A stretch of DNA of 30,305 bases, taken from assembly GCA_036897095.1 (NCBI GenBank), contig JAYMSP010001621.1:1-30305 (forward strand), written 5' to 3'. A program made the translations under genes and the position numbers. The DNA is from Plantago elongata (Eukaryota > Streptophyta > Magnoliopsida > Lamiales > Plantaginaceae). A model generated the notes under the pieces. It ran no database searches. It was not told the origin of the DNA and was given only the letters and a program-made list of their open reading frames with translations. Numbering within the stretch: the stretch's first letter is position 1; the number at the start of each line of letters is the position of its first letter. Of this stretch, positions 21,741-30,305 are shown piece after piece.

Positions 21741-21837
21741 TTTTTCTTTTCTTTTTTGAAACGGCTAAGGTGACTCGAACCCCCGACCTATTAGTTGAAT
21801 GTGAAGCGTCTTACCAACTGAGCTACGCTTCGTTGTC
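21741..21837 (-). mobile_element. tRNA-derived SINE copy 2, downstream of the MULE
   Basis: The minus strand reads GTAGCTCAGTTGGTAAGACG (A box) and GGGGGTTCGAGTCAC (B box) and ends in an A-rich stretch (T/C-rich 21741-21756 on the plus strand). It has about 80% identity to copy 1 in the same orientation. The 7 bases before the A box cannot pair with those after the T arm, so it is not a working tRNA gene. Confidence 0.65.
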
Positions 21838-22166
21838 TTTAACAATATGTCTTTGTATTCGAACATTCTTGGATTGATCAATGCAATGACATCTTTATTA
21901 TGACATCTTAATACGACTTGAATAGTTTACAAATTTGCACAAATGTACACAACAAATAGAAACATATTGAAGCAAATTAGTTGCCTTATTCTAGAGTATT
22001 TGTCTTCATCAACTTGGCATCTTCTTGTGGCATTTGCACCTTTTTTCTACACATTTGATACACTTGAATCTTGAATAATATCTTCAGTGGTATTGCATTT
22101 GCTTGGGTTGTTTGTTGAGGATATCTTTGTGGAACAAATTCACATAGAACTTTCGCTTCCATAAAT

Positions 22167-22183
22167 CCCCCCCCCCCCCCCCC
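22167..22183 (+). repeat. C17 homopolymer
   Basis: Seventeen consecutive C (G17 on the minus strand) in otherwise AT-rich DNA. The exact length may be a sequencing or assembly artefact. Confidence 0.8.
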
Positions 22184-22284
22184 ATGTTGAATTTGTGTGT
22201 ATCGTTGCTCGTTATACCACTCTGACCATCCATGCTCTGACATCCCCAAAAAAATCTACCCTGATTTGGATGAGACTTAGACAC
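22184..22284 (-). pseudogene. Possible GRF-type zinc-finger remnant
   Basis: The minus-strand frame starting at 22284 reads SKSHPNQGRFFWGC, close to the core of plant GRF zinc fingers (..T..NPGRRFF.C). A WSEWYNEQ segment in the neighbouring frame resembles the aromatic end of the domain. A frameshift and the G17 tract break it. Such fingers occur in many plant transposon-linked proteins, which fits the position just beyond the MULE on the opposite strand. The match is short and could be chance. Confidence 0.3.
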
Positions 22285-23268
22285 AAGCCATTCCCAACGG
22301 TTAGTTTTTTAAAATACGGTGAATGCTAATTACATTTACATACCAAGTTTTATAACATCAATTACATTCACGTGCACGTGCTAGTCACGTGTCATGGTGT
22401 TAGGTCATAAATTAATGGTGTTTGGCTCATTCCAAAATTCAATTTTGCAACAGGTTTAAAAATGGTTTTCCTTCTTTTAATTCGCAGAAAGTCAAGGTCG
22501 TGGGTTTCAATGTAATAAATTTATCGAACAAGGTACTCATATATTATTGTTGGACTAACATGTATCCAGATGTAATTGTCAGATTTAAAGAGATGCCTAT
22601 ATGAAAATCGTCCCATCTTAAATCATAACTAGTTCTAACCCGTGGCGATGGCATGATACAGTTCACTTATTAAATAAATATAAAAGGTAGTGTACAATAA
22701 TAATAAAATGAGGTTCGAATAAAAAAAATTCGATACATTTTATTGCATAGAATAAATCAAACAAAGTCATTTAATTACTTGTAAAAACATGGCTCGTGGT
22801 GTCAATGGTTGTTTTTCTTCATCCAATAATATATCATTGAGTTTTTTATGTTAACGATGGAAAAAGTGAAATACGATTCATCATGACTGGTACGCTTTTA
22901 TATCGGGTCTTATCGTACTTGACCTGTTAATAAAAATATTGTATCCTTCAAACACGAAAAAACTAAAAAAGAATGCAACACAATCAATATAGGTGGTTCG
23001 TATATGCCGTCACCCCACTACACACAAAAAAAATTAGTATTCTATAAACACAGTTTCACATGTTATGGTTTTTTTTTTCCATCCCACCCGACCCGTTACG
23101 CCGATCAATAAACTAAAGAGTATCCCTCCCCATGTTTCACCACATACTACACGCGTGCTCATTATGGATTATAAAAGTAGATAGAAGATTGAAAAAGGTT
23201 TTCCCGCCTAGACAGCCGCATATAAACACAAAATTTAATGTACAAACATAATTTCATATGCTACGATC
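22285..23268. other. AT-rich intergenic region, repeat debris
   Basis: No coding sequence is recognised. The first copy of a dispersed direct repeat (22429-22614) lies here, and several long A or T runs. An AACCCGTGGCGATGGC segment near 22637 resembles transposon-end text seen in other plants but was not resolved. Confidence 0.4.
22429..22614 (+). repeat. Dispersed direct repeat, copy 1
   Basis: It aligns along its length with 25187-25375: ATTCCAAAATTC, TTTTAATTCGCA, AAAGTCAA, CGTGGGTT, AAATTTATCG, ACAAGGTACT, ATGAAAATC. Identity is roughly three quarters by eye. Non-coding, same orientation as copy 2. Confidence 0.7.
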
Positions 23269-23288
23269 GTGTGTGTGTGTGTGTACAT

Positions 23289-23576
23289 GGGCGGATCTAT
23301 GCCCAAGCATGATAGTGCACTTGCACTACCCTCAATTGAATAAAACAATAGTATCGTAGTGATTTTTTAGAATATTGTTACCATTTTGCACTACCCTTTC
23401 TCAATTTAAAATACATATGTGTAGTGAAATATAGATAAACTTATAACTTTTTGTTTGTATTTCCATTATACTTCATATATATAATCTTTATCAATGATTG
23501 AAATTATAATCTATTTATTAAGATTTCTTTTTTAAAATTTATACGCCCTAGATGGTTCACAATCCTAATTCCGCCC
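23289..23576. mobile_element. Short terminal-inverted element inside a (GT)n microsatellite
   Basis: The 288-bp segment begins GGGCGGATCTATG and ends with TAATTCCGCCC, giving inverted termini GGGCGGA(T/A)(C/T)TA. It is flanked on the left by (GT)8 plus ACAT (23269-23288) and on the right by TT(GT)n plus ACACAC (23577-23603). This looks like insertion into, or target duplication of, a microsatellite. It has no coding capacity. The superfamily is not determinable from the termini. Confidence 0.5.
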
Positions 23577-23603
23577 TTGTGTGTGTGTGTGTGTACACAC
23601 ACA

Positions 23604-24758
23604 CTGTAAACGAATAGTTTGTAAATTGATTATTTTTAATATATTTATTCTGATCAAGCTTTATAAATTCTTTTTAGACAATATTTGGATTGAGTTTTTA
23701 CTTGTACAGTTGATAAATAAAGTAAAATAGATTGGACAATACCAATCTTTCTCACCTAAACTGATATTGTCTCGAACTACAACACATTTTTTTCCTTCAT
23801 GGTACACTTTGTTTCTTTTTTTTTTTTAACATTTACTCATTATTATCAAGGATTTATTCTAAACTCAATTATTATTCCAAAATATACGATATCATCCTGT
23901 TGAATCTTTTTAAATTTATTTATTGTTAATATATGCATGATGAGATATTTTTGCTTTCCTCTTATTAAAATATGTAAAGAATATATTTTGTTTTCTTATA
24001 AGATATCTTTGAGAAAATTTAATTTATAATACAACTTACATGTGCCATTAACTTACAAACATACAAAAAAAAATGTTATTTTTGGAAATATACAAACATA
24101 TAAATTAATTAATGACTTATATGAGTTTATTATAAGTTAATATTTCATTAATATTCTTTTAAATATTAAGAAAATGCTTGCACTATGGGTATAATAGAAT
24201 GAATAATAAATAACACTACCTCAAACATTGTTAAACACCTCCGTGTAGCCCATATCATTTGTTGTGGCAACGAATTTGACTATTGAATCAAGTTTTTAAG
24301 ATGAAATATCATTCATAAAGTTGAAATTACCCATTTTAATTGAATTCCAAAGCTTTAAGTAGGGCTTATTATCATTGGGCCCTGATAGAGACTCAACTGT
24401 CAGATTAGTCCCTAATAGTCTAACAATTACATTTGAATTCAAAAAGCCATTATGGTGTTGACCAACTTAAATTAAGTTGTTAAATATTTGTTCCCCAAAC
24501 ATGGCCTTGTACAATTTTATTTATTTTATTACATAAAATACAAAATTAAAACTCATAAACTTAAACTATATTATAAATAAATTATAAAATTATAATTAAA
24601 ATTTTAAAATTAATGCTAATAAAATTATTTTATTTTCATTTATTTATTTCTCATTTCTTGTTCTTCTTCTTCCTTTTTTCTATTTTTTTATTCTTCTTCA
24701 TTTCCGTTCTTTCTTCTCTTCCCTTCTTTTACTTCACAACCAAAAACTCCATTAATGG
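23604..24758. other. AT-rich intergenic region, no gene
   Basis: Very AT-rich with only short open frames. A pyrimidine-rich stretch at 24625-24735 produces a Phe/Leu-rich frame (24613-24855) that I regard as composition only. Confidence 0.5.
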
Positions 24759-24959
24759 AGCTTCCATTGTGGAAGCTCCAAATCTTTGTGGGAAGCTTCT
24801 GGAGCTCTACATCATAGATTTGAAGCTTCCTGTGGAGGAAGCTCCAGTTACGTAGCTTTCATGATAAAAAAAAAATTGATTGGATCTTTCCGCCACGAAA
24901 GCTCCGGTGAGCTTTCCTTGGAGGAGGCTCCAATCGAAGCTCTTCCTGCCATGGTAGCT
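24759..24959. repeat. Cluster of AGCT-centred short inverted motifs
   Basis: Eleven AGCT tetranucleotides occur in 201 bp (24759, 24774, 24794, 24803, 24824, 24840, 24854, 24900, 24910, 24938, 24956), mostly as GGAAGCTCC, GGAGCTTCC or GAAGCTTC. The density is far above chance and the block is G+C-richer than its surroundings. Both orientations alternate, so many small hairpins are possible. Confidence 0.85.
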
Positions 24960-25631
24960 TCACGGAAGACAAAAAAAAAACTAAAATTAAAATTGATAAT
25001 AATAATAACGTATATTAATCCTTCCAATTTGAAGATTTAAAAAAATAATAATTAATTTATGTATTTATTAAATAAAAATTAAGTTGCACTTAAATGAAAA
25101 ACTTTGGAATGATTCAGGGACTTAATTGAACTTTCGAAAAGTTCTTTGTTATCTTTTAGAAAGTAAAAGTTAAAACTTGTTTGGACATTTCCAAAATTCA
25201 ATATTCTATCAAAGTTAAAATTGACTTTTCCTTGTTTTAATTCGCAAAAAGTCAATTTCGTGGGTTCAAATGTAATTAAATTTATCGGACAAGGTACTTA
25301 CATTTTATTATTCAACTAAAATGGATCTAGACGTCATTGACATATCTAAACAGGGTACTAGATGAAAATCACCCCTTTAATTATGACTTCCTTAAAATTT
25401 CTCTTCAACCCCCTCCCCCCTCCCAAAGTTATTCTCCCTCAAAACTTAGTTTCTCTTTCTTTAAAGTTTCAAAATTTAACATTTTAATTTCTTAAGTTAT
25501 TACTTAAGTCGTTTTGTAGTATTCTTACATATATAAAATGTAAAATTGGATATGACATATTGAATAGATTTCTTATCAAGCTTATTAGTATAATTGAGTT
25601 AAGTTCCAACAATGAAACTATCTCATCCTTA
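24960..25631. other. AT-rich intergenic region with second dispersed-repeat copy
   Basis: No gene is seen. It contains copy 2 of the dispersed repeat (25187-25375) and a C-rich stretch at 25409-25424. Confidence 0.45.
25187..25375 (+). repeat. Dispersed direct repeat, copy 2
   Basis: Partner of 22429-22614 in the same orientation, about 2.76 kb away. It has similar length (189 versus 186 bp) and the same order of shared blocks. Confidence 0.7.
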
Positions 25632-26214
25632 GGCCATGCCCAAAGACAGTATGATGCAGAGTTTGATACTCCTTCAAACGTTTGCTACTTGCTCCATTCA
25701 TGGTTTGATGGAGTTTTCTATCAAACTCGTTTGAAAATAACATACGGGTTTGATAGAGTGAAACCTTTTCTTTTCTTTTTTCTTTTTGTTTCAATTTGCT
25801 TTTATTTCTCTGTTTACTTTAATTTATTTTTATTTGTTTTATTTTCTCCTTTTCCATTTTCATTCTATTTCATATTCTATTTAGTAAATTATACATGGAA
25901 TACAAACTGTAAATTTTAATATATTCGAATTCACTAAAAAACGAACTTATATAAAATATCTTCGAACATTATAATTTTTTAAGTTTAATTACTTTATTTA
26001 ATTAATTAACGGAATTAAAATAAATAAGATGTATGAATTATACTGTTTTAAAAGAAAAGAAAAAAGAATAGTATAGTTTAAAAGAAATGAGAAAATAATA
26101 TGAAAAAGTGAGTATGATGGAGTTTGAGGGTTGGAGATGGAGAATTTGATAGAGTTTATTGTTAGTGGAATGATGACATGTCAGTTTGATAGAGTTTGAG
26201 AGTTGAAGATGGCC
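25632..26214. mobile_element. MITE with subterminal TTTGATAGAGT repeats
   Basis: The termini are GGCCATGCCCAA on the left and, read inward from the right, GGCCATCTTCAA. The flanks are TTA (25629-25631) and TCA (26215-26217), a near match to a 3-bp PIF/Harbinger-type target duplication. Variants of TTTGATAGAGT or its complement occur at least seven times near the ends, such as ATCAAACTCG near 25721, GGTTTGATAGAGTG near 25747 and TTTGATAGAGTTTGAG near 26186. The layout, a pyrimidine-rich left part and a purine-rich right part, matches the element at 18408-19016. No coding capacity. Confidence 0.55.
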
Positions 26215-26279
26215 TCAGAATTTAAATTTACCATTAAGTAAAAACTATTTGTTTTCTAGAGTTTAATTTCATTCATATA

Positions 26280-27764
26280 TTGAGTTTTTTTAGTAAGAAT
26301 TGTTTCATTTTTATTGTTCACATACCTTCAAATTTATATTCAAATTTAGAATTATTTTGCGTACGTTTAAAGAGTACTTTACAATTTATTGTTGTTTTCA
26401 TTAGAGTAGAGCTCTCGAGTTTCAATTTTTCATCCATACAATGTTTTTACTTTGAATAGAATTTTCAAGTTGGAATTATTTCATATTAGAGTTGAATTTA
26501 CCTATTAAAATTGTATTTTTCTCATTCTTAAAGTTGGTTTACATTTCAAATTAAATTCTCAAGTTCCACTAGTTAGTTTGCAATTCGAATTGAACTTTTC
26601 AATTAGGAAACACAATGTTTTTATAATTGGGTTTTTCAATTAAACATAATTTATAAGTTGAAATTATCAAATTCCTAGAATGTTTCCTAAATAGTGTAAT
26701 TTGCACTTCTAATTAAGTTTTCAAGTCCGATTTGTTGCAGTTTTATAGTTGTCTGCTATTTGAATTAATTCTCATGTTAAAATAGTCACTGGAGTGTTTG
26801 AGATGTAATTCTAACCTGGTTTTAATCGAGGTAGCCTTCATATCTTGTCTGTCTAGTGATTTTTAATCGAGTCGGAATATTACCATTTTAATCCACCTTT
26901 TATTTACAACTCAATTAAATTTCGCTCTCTGCTATCGTTTTTCTCTCACTGTATCTTTTCATATTGTAACAACCTTAAACTAATCTAACTAATTAAATTC
27001 ATCTTACACAATTCACTTTTTGGAACACTATAGAACAACCGTAAAACCTGTATAAATTTTTTTACTCTATCCAAGCAAAATATTTTTACAACTCAAATGA
27101 AATTTAGTTACTATCCATCTGCTGAGACTTTGTTAAAATTTAGTCAATTAAAGTTGTAAGCTAAACATCCTATACATTTTTAAATTTTTTTATTTTCAAT
27201 TTCACTTTTGAATCAAGGTTTTAACAACACACTTTTATATTTTATGTAGTGTGGTTTACGACTAAAATAGAGCTTCCAAGTTGGATTTATACATTTTAAA
27301 ATATGATTTGACCGACATATTATGTTTTTAAATTGTGATTATCTCATTGTTAGAGTTAGTATATATGTTCTTCAAATTGAGTAATCAAACTGAAACTACC
27401 TCGTTCTTAAGTTAAGCTTAAATTTCAAACTAAACTTTCGAGTTTTAAAAATCTTATTCTTAAAGAAGCTTTGACTATTTTCTAGTGGAAATTATCCCAT
27501 TCCCTTAGTTTGATTGAACATTAGAATTGAGATTCTGAATTAAAATATTAGTCAAAGTTACTTTAAGAATGAGATTTTTAAAACTCGAAAGTTTAGTTTG
27601 ATTGAACATTAGCATTGAGTATCTGAATTAGAATGATTTTAATTTTACAGTGGAACATAACTTTTGAATGGTGTGTTTAAGTTTGAAATATTCATTTTTT
27701 TAAAGAATTGATATAAAAAAAGTGGTTTACTCTTTAAATAACATTTTCAAATTGAAACTATCTT
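26280..27764. repeat. Field of degenerate repeats
   Basis: About 1.5 kb of non-coding AT-rich DNA in which the phrase T-T-C-AAGTTGGAATTAT and variants recur irregularly (near 26463, 26560, 26596, 26632, 26649, 26718, 27271, 27369, 27744), often followed by TCTCATTCTTAAAGTT-like text. It resembles a very old, eroded tandem array. The period cannot be fixed by eye. Confidence 0.4.
27426..27630. repeat. 52-bp inverted repeat overlapped by a 37-bp direct repeat
   Basis: The segment 27426-27477 is the reverse complement of 27549-27600 with 3 mismatches in 52. The core CTTTCGAGTTTTAAAAATCT is nearly perfect. A direct repeat, TAGTTTGATTGAACATTAG plus following bases, occurs at 27506-27542 and 27594-27630 with 3 or fewer mismatches. 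The two structures interlock: the right inverted arm ends inside the second direct copy. Confidence 0.9.
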
Positions 27765-28781
27765 ATACTTCCTCCATCCAGTCCCATATACTTGTCCTAG
27801 TTGTCTCTCTCAACTTGGACCTTCTGAGGTAGGCCTTGGCTCTCCGGTATCGAAAGGATTGGTTAGAATGGCGTGGAGACATCTCCTTTAATCCTTACTC
27901 CATCTTATTTTCTATCGAGAAAAGTTATGGCACTAGCCCATTTTCATTTTTGTCAGAATAGATCTACTAATTCTTTGTCATTTTGATTTTTTAGGCTTGT
28001 TATCTCTAACTATAAATATAAATTAATATTAAACTGCAAATGTAAAATAATTAACTAATTTATATAATTTAATTGAATATTATAGTTGTTGTTTAAGATG
28101 AATTTACAGGCAAAGTTGAAGATGATTGACCGAAAAAGTAAAAATGTGAAATATTGCTCCCTTCGTCTCAACTTCATCTTTAAAGTTTTTATTTTATTAA
28201 ATATTAATAATTAAAAAAAGAAAAAAAGATAATAAAAGAGGAGAAGTATAAAAACCATGGCATGTCGTTTACTCCAAAATGAAAGGAATAATTATGGAGA
28301 AATTGGAATTGCCTCCGGTTACTATTTAACTTCCGTGATGAAGTACATTTTCTGTTTGTTTCTTTTCTTATTAGACTTATTAAATTACGTATGAATTACT
28401 TACCTTCTATGATTTTTTATTTTAGTAGTTGGCTCGTAAAATAGAGAATATTGAAAGAAATTTTTTTATTTATTCTTAATTTTAGTTCTATACAAATTGA
28501 AATTAATAATAATTGGGTTTTAGACTATATATAATATATATAGATGGAATACTACCTATCTGAGGGCCTCAGGCAATTACTATGTTCCTCACCTTTCAAG
28601 TTCGCAGACGAGACATACAATCAAGAGGAAAAATATACAGTAGGCTCAGCTCAAGTTTGGTACAACTCAATCTACTAACTTGTAATTCGGCAAAAGAGAA
28701 CCTTCAGCTTTTACCCAACACCAAGTATTATACTCATTTTCTCCATAATTTGAAGATTTTTGTTGACTTCACCTTTGAACG
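27765..28781. other. Intergenic region with Stowaway-like termini
   Basis: TACTTCCTCCATCCAGTCCC starts at 27765, and GCTCCCTTCGTCTCAACTTC near 28156 resembles the same kind of end (Stowaway MITEs begin CTCCCTCCGTCCC). Both face right and no matching right ends were found, so these are at most truncated copies. The plus frame at 28582-28854 shows no domain. Confidence 0.3.
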
Positions 28782-28856
28782 TTACGCTGTTCCTTGCCAA
28801 CCACAAAAATCAAAATATTTTCCAGATTTAGCAGCCATCATAAGCACCTGTTGAAC
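28782..28856 (-). CDS. Possible terminal exon fragment, unknown protein
   Basis: On the minus strand a good-looking acceptor (CCCTTTTCAG) precedes a 25-codon open stretch starting VQQVLMMAAKSGKYF and ending in TAA. If real, the gene would extend to the right, but no upstream exon was recognised before 30305. It may be a stray duplicated exon or chance. Confidence 0.15.
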   Translation of the reverse strand, partial: VQQVLMMAAKSGKYFDFCGWQGTA

Positions 28857-29177
28857 CTGAAAAGGGCAATCAACAACCTCTACAAATTATTCTTGTTGGA
28901 AATTTTCATGACAATTGACAGGTCACTTGTCTAAACAAACTTAAACAATTTTAAACAACGATAGAATGTAATCTAAAACACCCGTATGAAACCATCCAAA
29001 TTTTCCTAACTCAAGTTAATTCACTTATCCAACCTAAGTAAATTTAAACAGCCATGTATCACTCAAAGTATATTCATATTCCTTTCCTTTAGAACATACA
29101 AGAACATACAATGGAAATAGAAGACGACATAATGCATATTACTATATTATTTGGCAATTCTGATAAAGCGAGAAGAA
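28857..29177. other. Short intergenic region, nothing recognised
   Basis: No open frame or repeat stands out apart from a small AGAACATAC duplication near 29091-29109. Confidence 0.4.
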
Positions 29178-29481
29178 TGTAACGACCCGAAAATTCAAAT
29201 GACGTTCTATCACGTCCTAACATAAATTAGCTAGTCCTTACGTTGTAGTCTATCCAAAATTAAACACCACCCAAAATCTCTATACTAAATGCTATCTTTA
29301 ACCACATTTAAACCTATACTTCATAATCCATTTTAATCACTTGAAAGTTACAAAAAGGAAGGAGAAAGGCTTTGAAGTGTAACTTCATATTCACACGTCC
29401 TGCTTCATTTCTCACCTTCTTACCACTACCAGTTATTTAATTTCTCACCAGTAAACTATTCCTTCACAATATACTCACTTT
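29178..29481 (+). mobile_element. Possible Ty3/gypsy LTR start
   Basis: TGTAACGACCCGAAAATTC at 29178 matches the typical first bases of many plant gypsy (chromovirus-type) LTRs (TGTAAC.CCCGAAAA). About 300 bp further on a second LTR-like start appears, so this may be a fragment interrupted by a later insertion. No protein domain supports it here. Confidence 0.35.
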
Positions 29482-30305
29482 GTGTTAGAAATATCTTTTA
29501 GTATTTTTGAGAAATTACCATGTAACTTATCTTTAATATCTTTTAGGTCTCTGGATATTATTTTTTATGTTTCGAAGATGGCCGTGAAGAAGGATCCTAG
29601 CAATGGAGTTTAATCGAAAATTTGAAGATTGCGCAAGTTTAATGAAGACAAAAGGGATTAGTCTCCTTTGAAATGATATATTCAGAAAGCCTTGTATAGT
29701 GCCTTTGCACATTACACCTCTCTGAAGCTTTGTCATTCTGAGACAAGGAGCATGCTTGCTTTCTGATGGCACATGTTTCCGTTGAGACTACATGACAAAG
29801 AAATAGTACAATGTATTAATTACACCGACTGAAAAGTCAATCCCAGAAAGCCCTCTCTGAAAAACGAGATAGTGACTTCTGAGTACTTATTTCAAGATAT
29901 CAACGGATTGAATTCTGATAAGCTCAAACGGATAGTATTTGAACGACTATCAAATTAATCTATAAAATATCAACACTTAGAAGCTGAGAAATACACACAC
30001 GAACTACGCTCATACTGTTATATCAAGCACATACTCTCTCAAGCTCTCTAACTACAGTTCTACAAGCTTATAGTCAAATAGCTCGAAGAATCCTTGGTAG
30101 TTCTAAGTGTCCTGAACCCTTAACATGAATTTAATTATCTGTGAAAGAGTTGAACACTCAGACATCCTTTCTGAAAGGAGAATCCTTCCATATATTGAAC
30201 AAGTATATTAAGTTGTGATTTCACTTGGGTCAAAAAGGAGAATCCTTCCATATACTGAACAAGTATATTAAGTTGTGATTTCTTCTCCAGCTCTCTGAAT
30301 AAATA
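29482..30305 (+). mobile_element. Possible Ty1/copia LTR, running off the right edge
   Basis: It starts TGTTAGAAATATCTTTTAGT, a form typical of copia LTR 5' ends. A TATAAAA box follows at 29961-29967 and a CT-rich leader-like stretch (CTCTCTCAAGCTCTC) near 30032, as expected for U3-R-U5. The 3' end (..CA) and any internal domains lie outside the window, so a solo LTR cannot be told from a complete element. Confidence 0.45.
30174..30282. repeat. 49-bp tandem duplication inside the LTR-like region
   Basis: Copies at 30174-30222 and 30234-30282 differ at one base (TATATT versus TATACT) and share AGTATATTAAGTTGTGATTT. The period is 60 bp. High identity suggests a recent duplication. Confidence 0.9.

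Noticed and set aside
21741-21837. tRNA gene on the minus strand
   Set aside because: A and B boxes are good, but the acceptor stem and D stem do not pair and an A-rich tail follows, so a SINE head fits better.
24613-24855. Hydrophobic plus-strand frame, candidate membrane peptide
   Set aside because: Composition of a TTC/TTT tract, and the second half translates the AGCT repeat cluster.
22429-25375. Complete LTR retrotransposon with 190-bp LTRs
   Set aside because: No TG..CA borders, primer-binding site or gag/pol text between the repeats, and the identity is low. Kept only as a dispersed repeat pair.
25560-25919. 119-codon plus-strand frame
   Set aside because: Lies across the left end and pyrimidine tract of the MITE at 25632-26214, with no domain.
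28582-28854. Plus-strand 90-codon frame
   Set aside because: No recognisable motif. The minus strand of the same stretch has the better, though still weak, exon signal.
1-30305. CRISPR arrays, bacterial operons, organelle DNA insertions
   Set aside because: No regularly spaced repeats of that kind, no prokaryotic gene layout, and no recognisable plastid or mitochondrial genes.

Overview
This looks like nuclear DNA of a flowering plant, most likely a eudicot. Intergenic DNA is AT-rich, coding regions are split by short GT..AG introns, and the proteins match Arabidopsis-type families (a bHLH90-like factor, a class I serine carboxypeptidase-like protein, the plant complex I ferredoxin-like subunit, an ARIADNE-like ligase remnant). 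Transposon debris fills the right half. The species cannot be named from the sequence, and nothing looks bacterial, plastid or mitochondrial.

Left part (1-7.2 kb): a 5'-truncated, rearranged pseudogene of an ARIADNE-type RBR E3 ligase (about 395-1245, +) is followed by some 5 kb with no convincing gene. Two promoter-like clusters in that stretch point to the minus strand (TATA near 2985 and near 4207). An intact intronless gene then lies on the minus strand at 6719-7180. It encodes a mitochondrial ferredoxin-like protein of the complex I bridge type and has only three cysteines.

Centre (7.2-18 kb): after 3 kb without a gene come two intact multi-exon genes facing each other tail to tail, their stop codons 458 bp apart. 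One is a 433-residue bHLH90/AMS-like transcription factor (8 exons, 10208-12621, +). The other is a 495-residue SCPL20-like serine carboxypeptidase (14 exons, 13080-17929, -). In both, every exon junction keeps the reading frame. Exon 2 of the carboxypeptidase carries a tandem duplication that copies its 3' splice site; the extra sequence is 72 nt and open in frame.

Right part (18-30.3 kb): essentially a transposon graveyard. It holds a MITE with TAA target duplications whose right end forms a 100-bp-arm hairpin with a second inverted copy, a decayed MULE transposase (two to three introns, frameshifts, lost catalytic Asp) invaded by a tRNA-derived SINE at an intron/exon border with a second SINE copy just downstream, a possible GRF zinc-finger remnant, a short terminal-inverted element inside a (GT)n microsatellite, a cluster of AGCT-centred short repeats, a second MITE with subterminal repeats, a degenerate repeat field with a 52-bp inverted repeat, and LTR-retrotransposon ends that run off the right edge.

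The three intact genes have no evident shared pathway. The most testable observations are the duplicated splice acceptor, the three-cysteine complex I ferredoxin, and the long hairpin beside the MULE. I do not see a clear new biological system.
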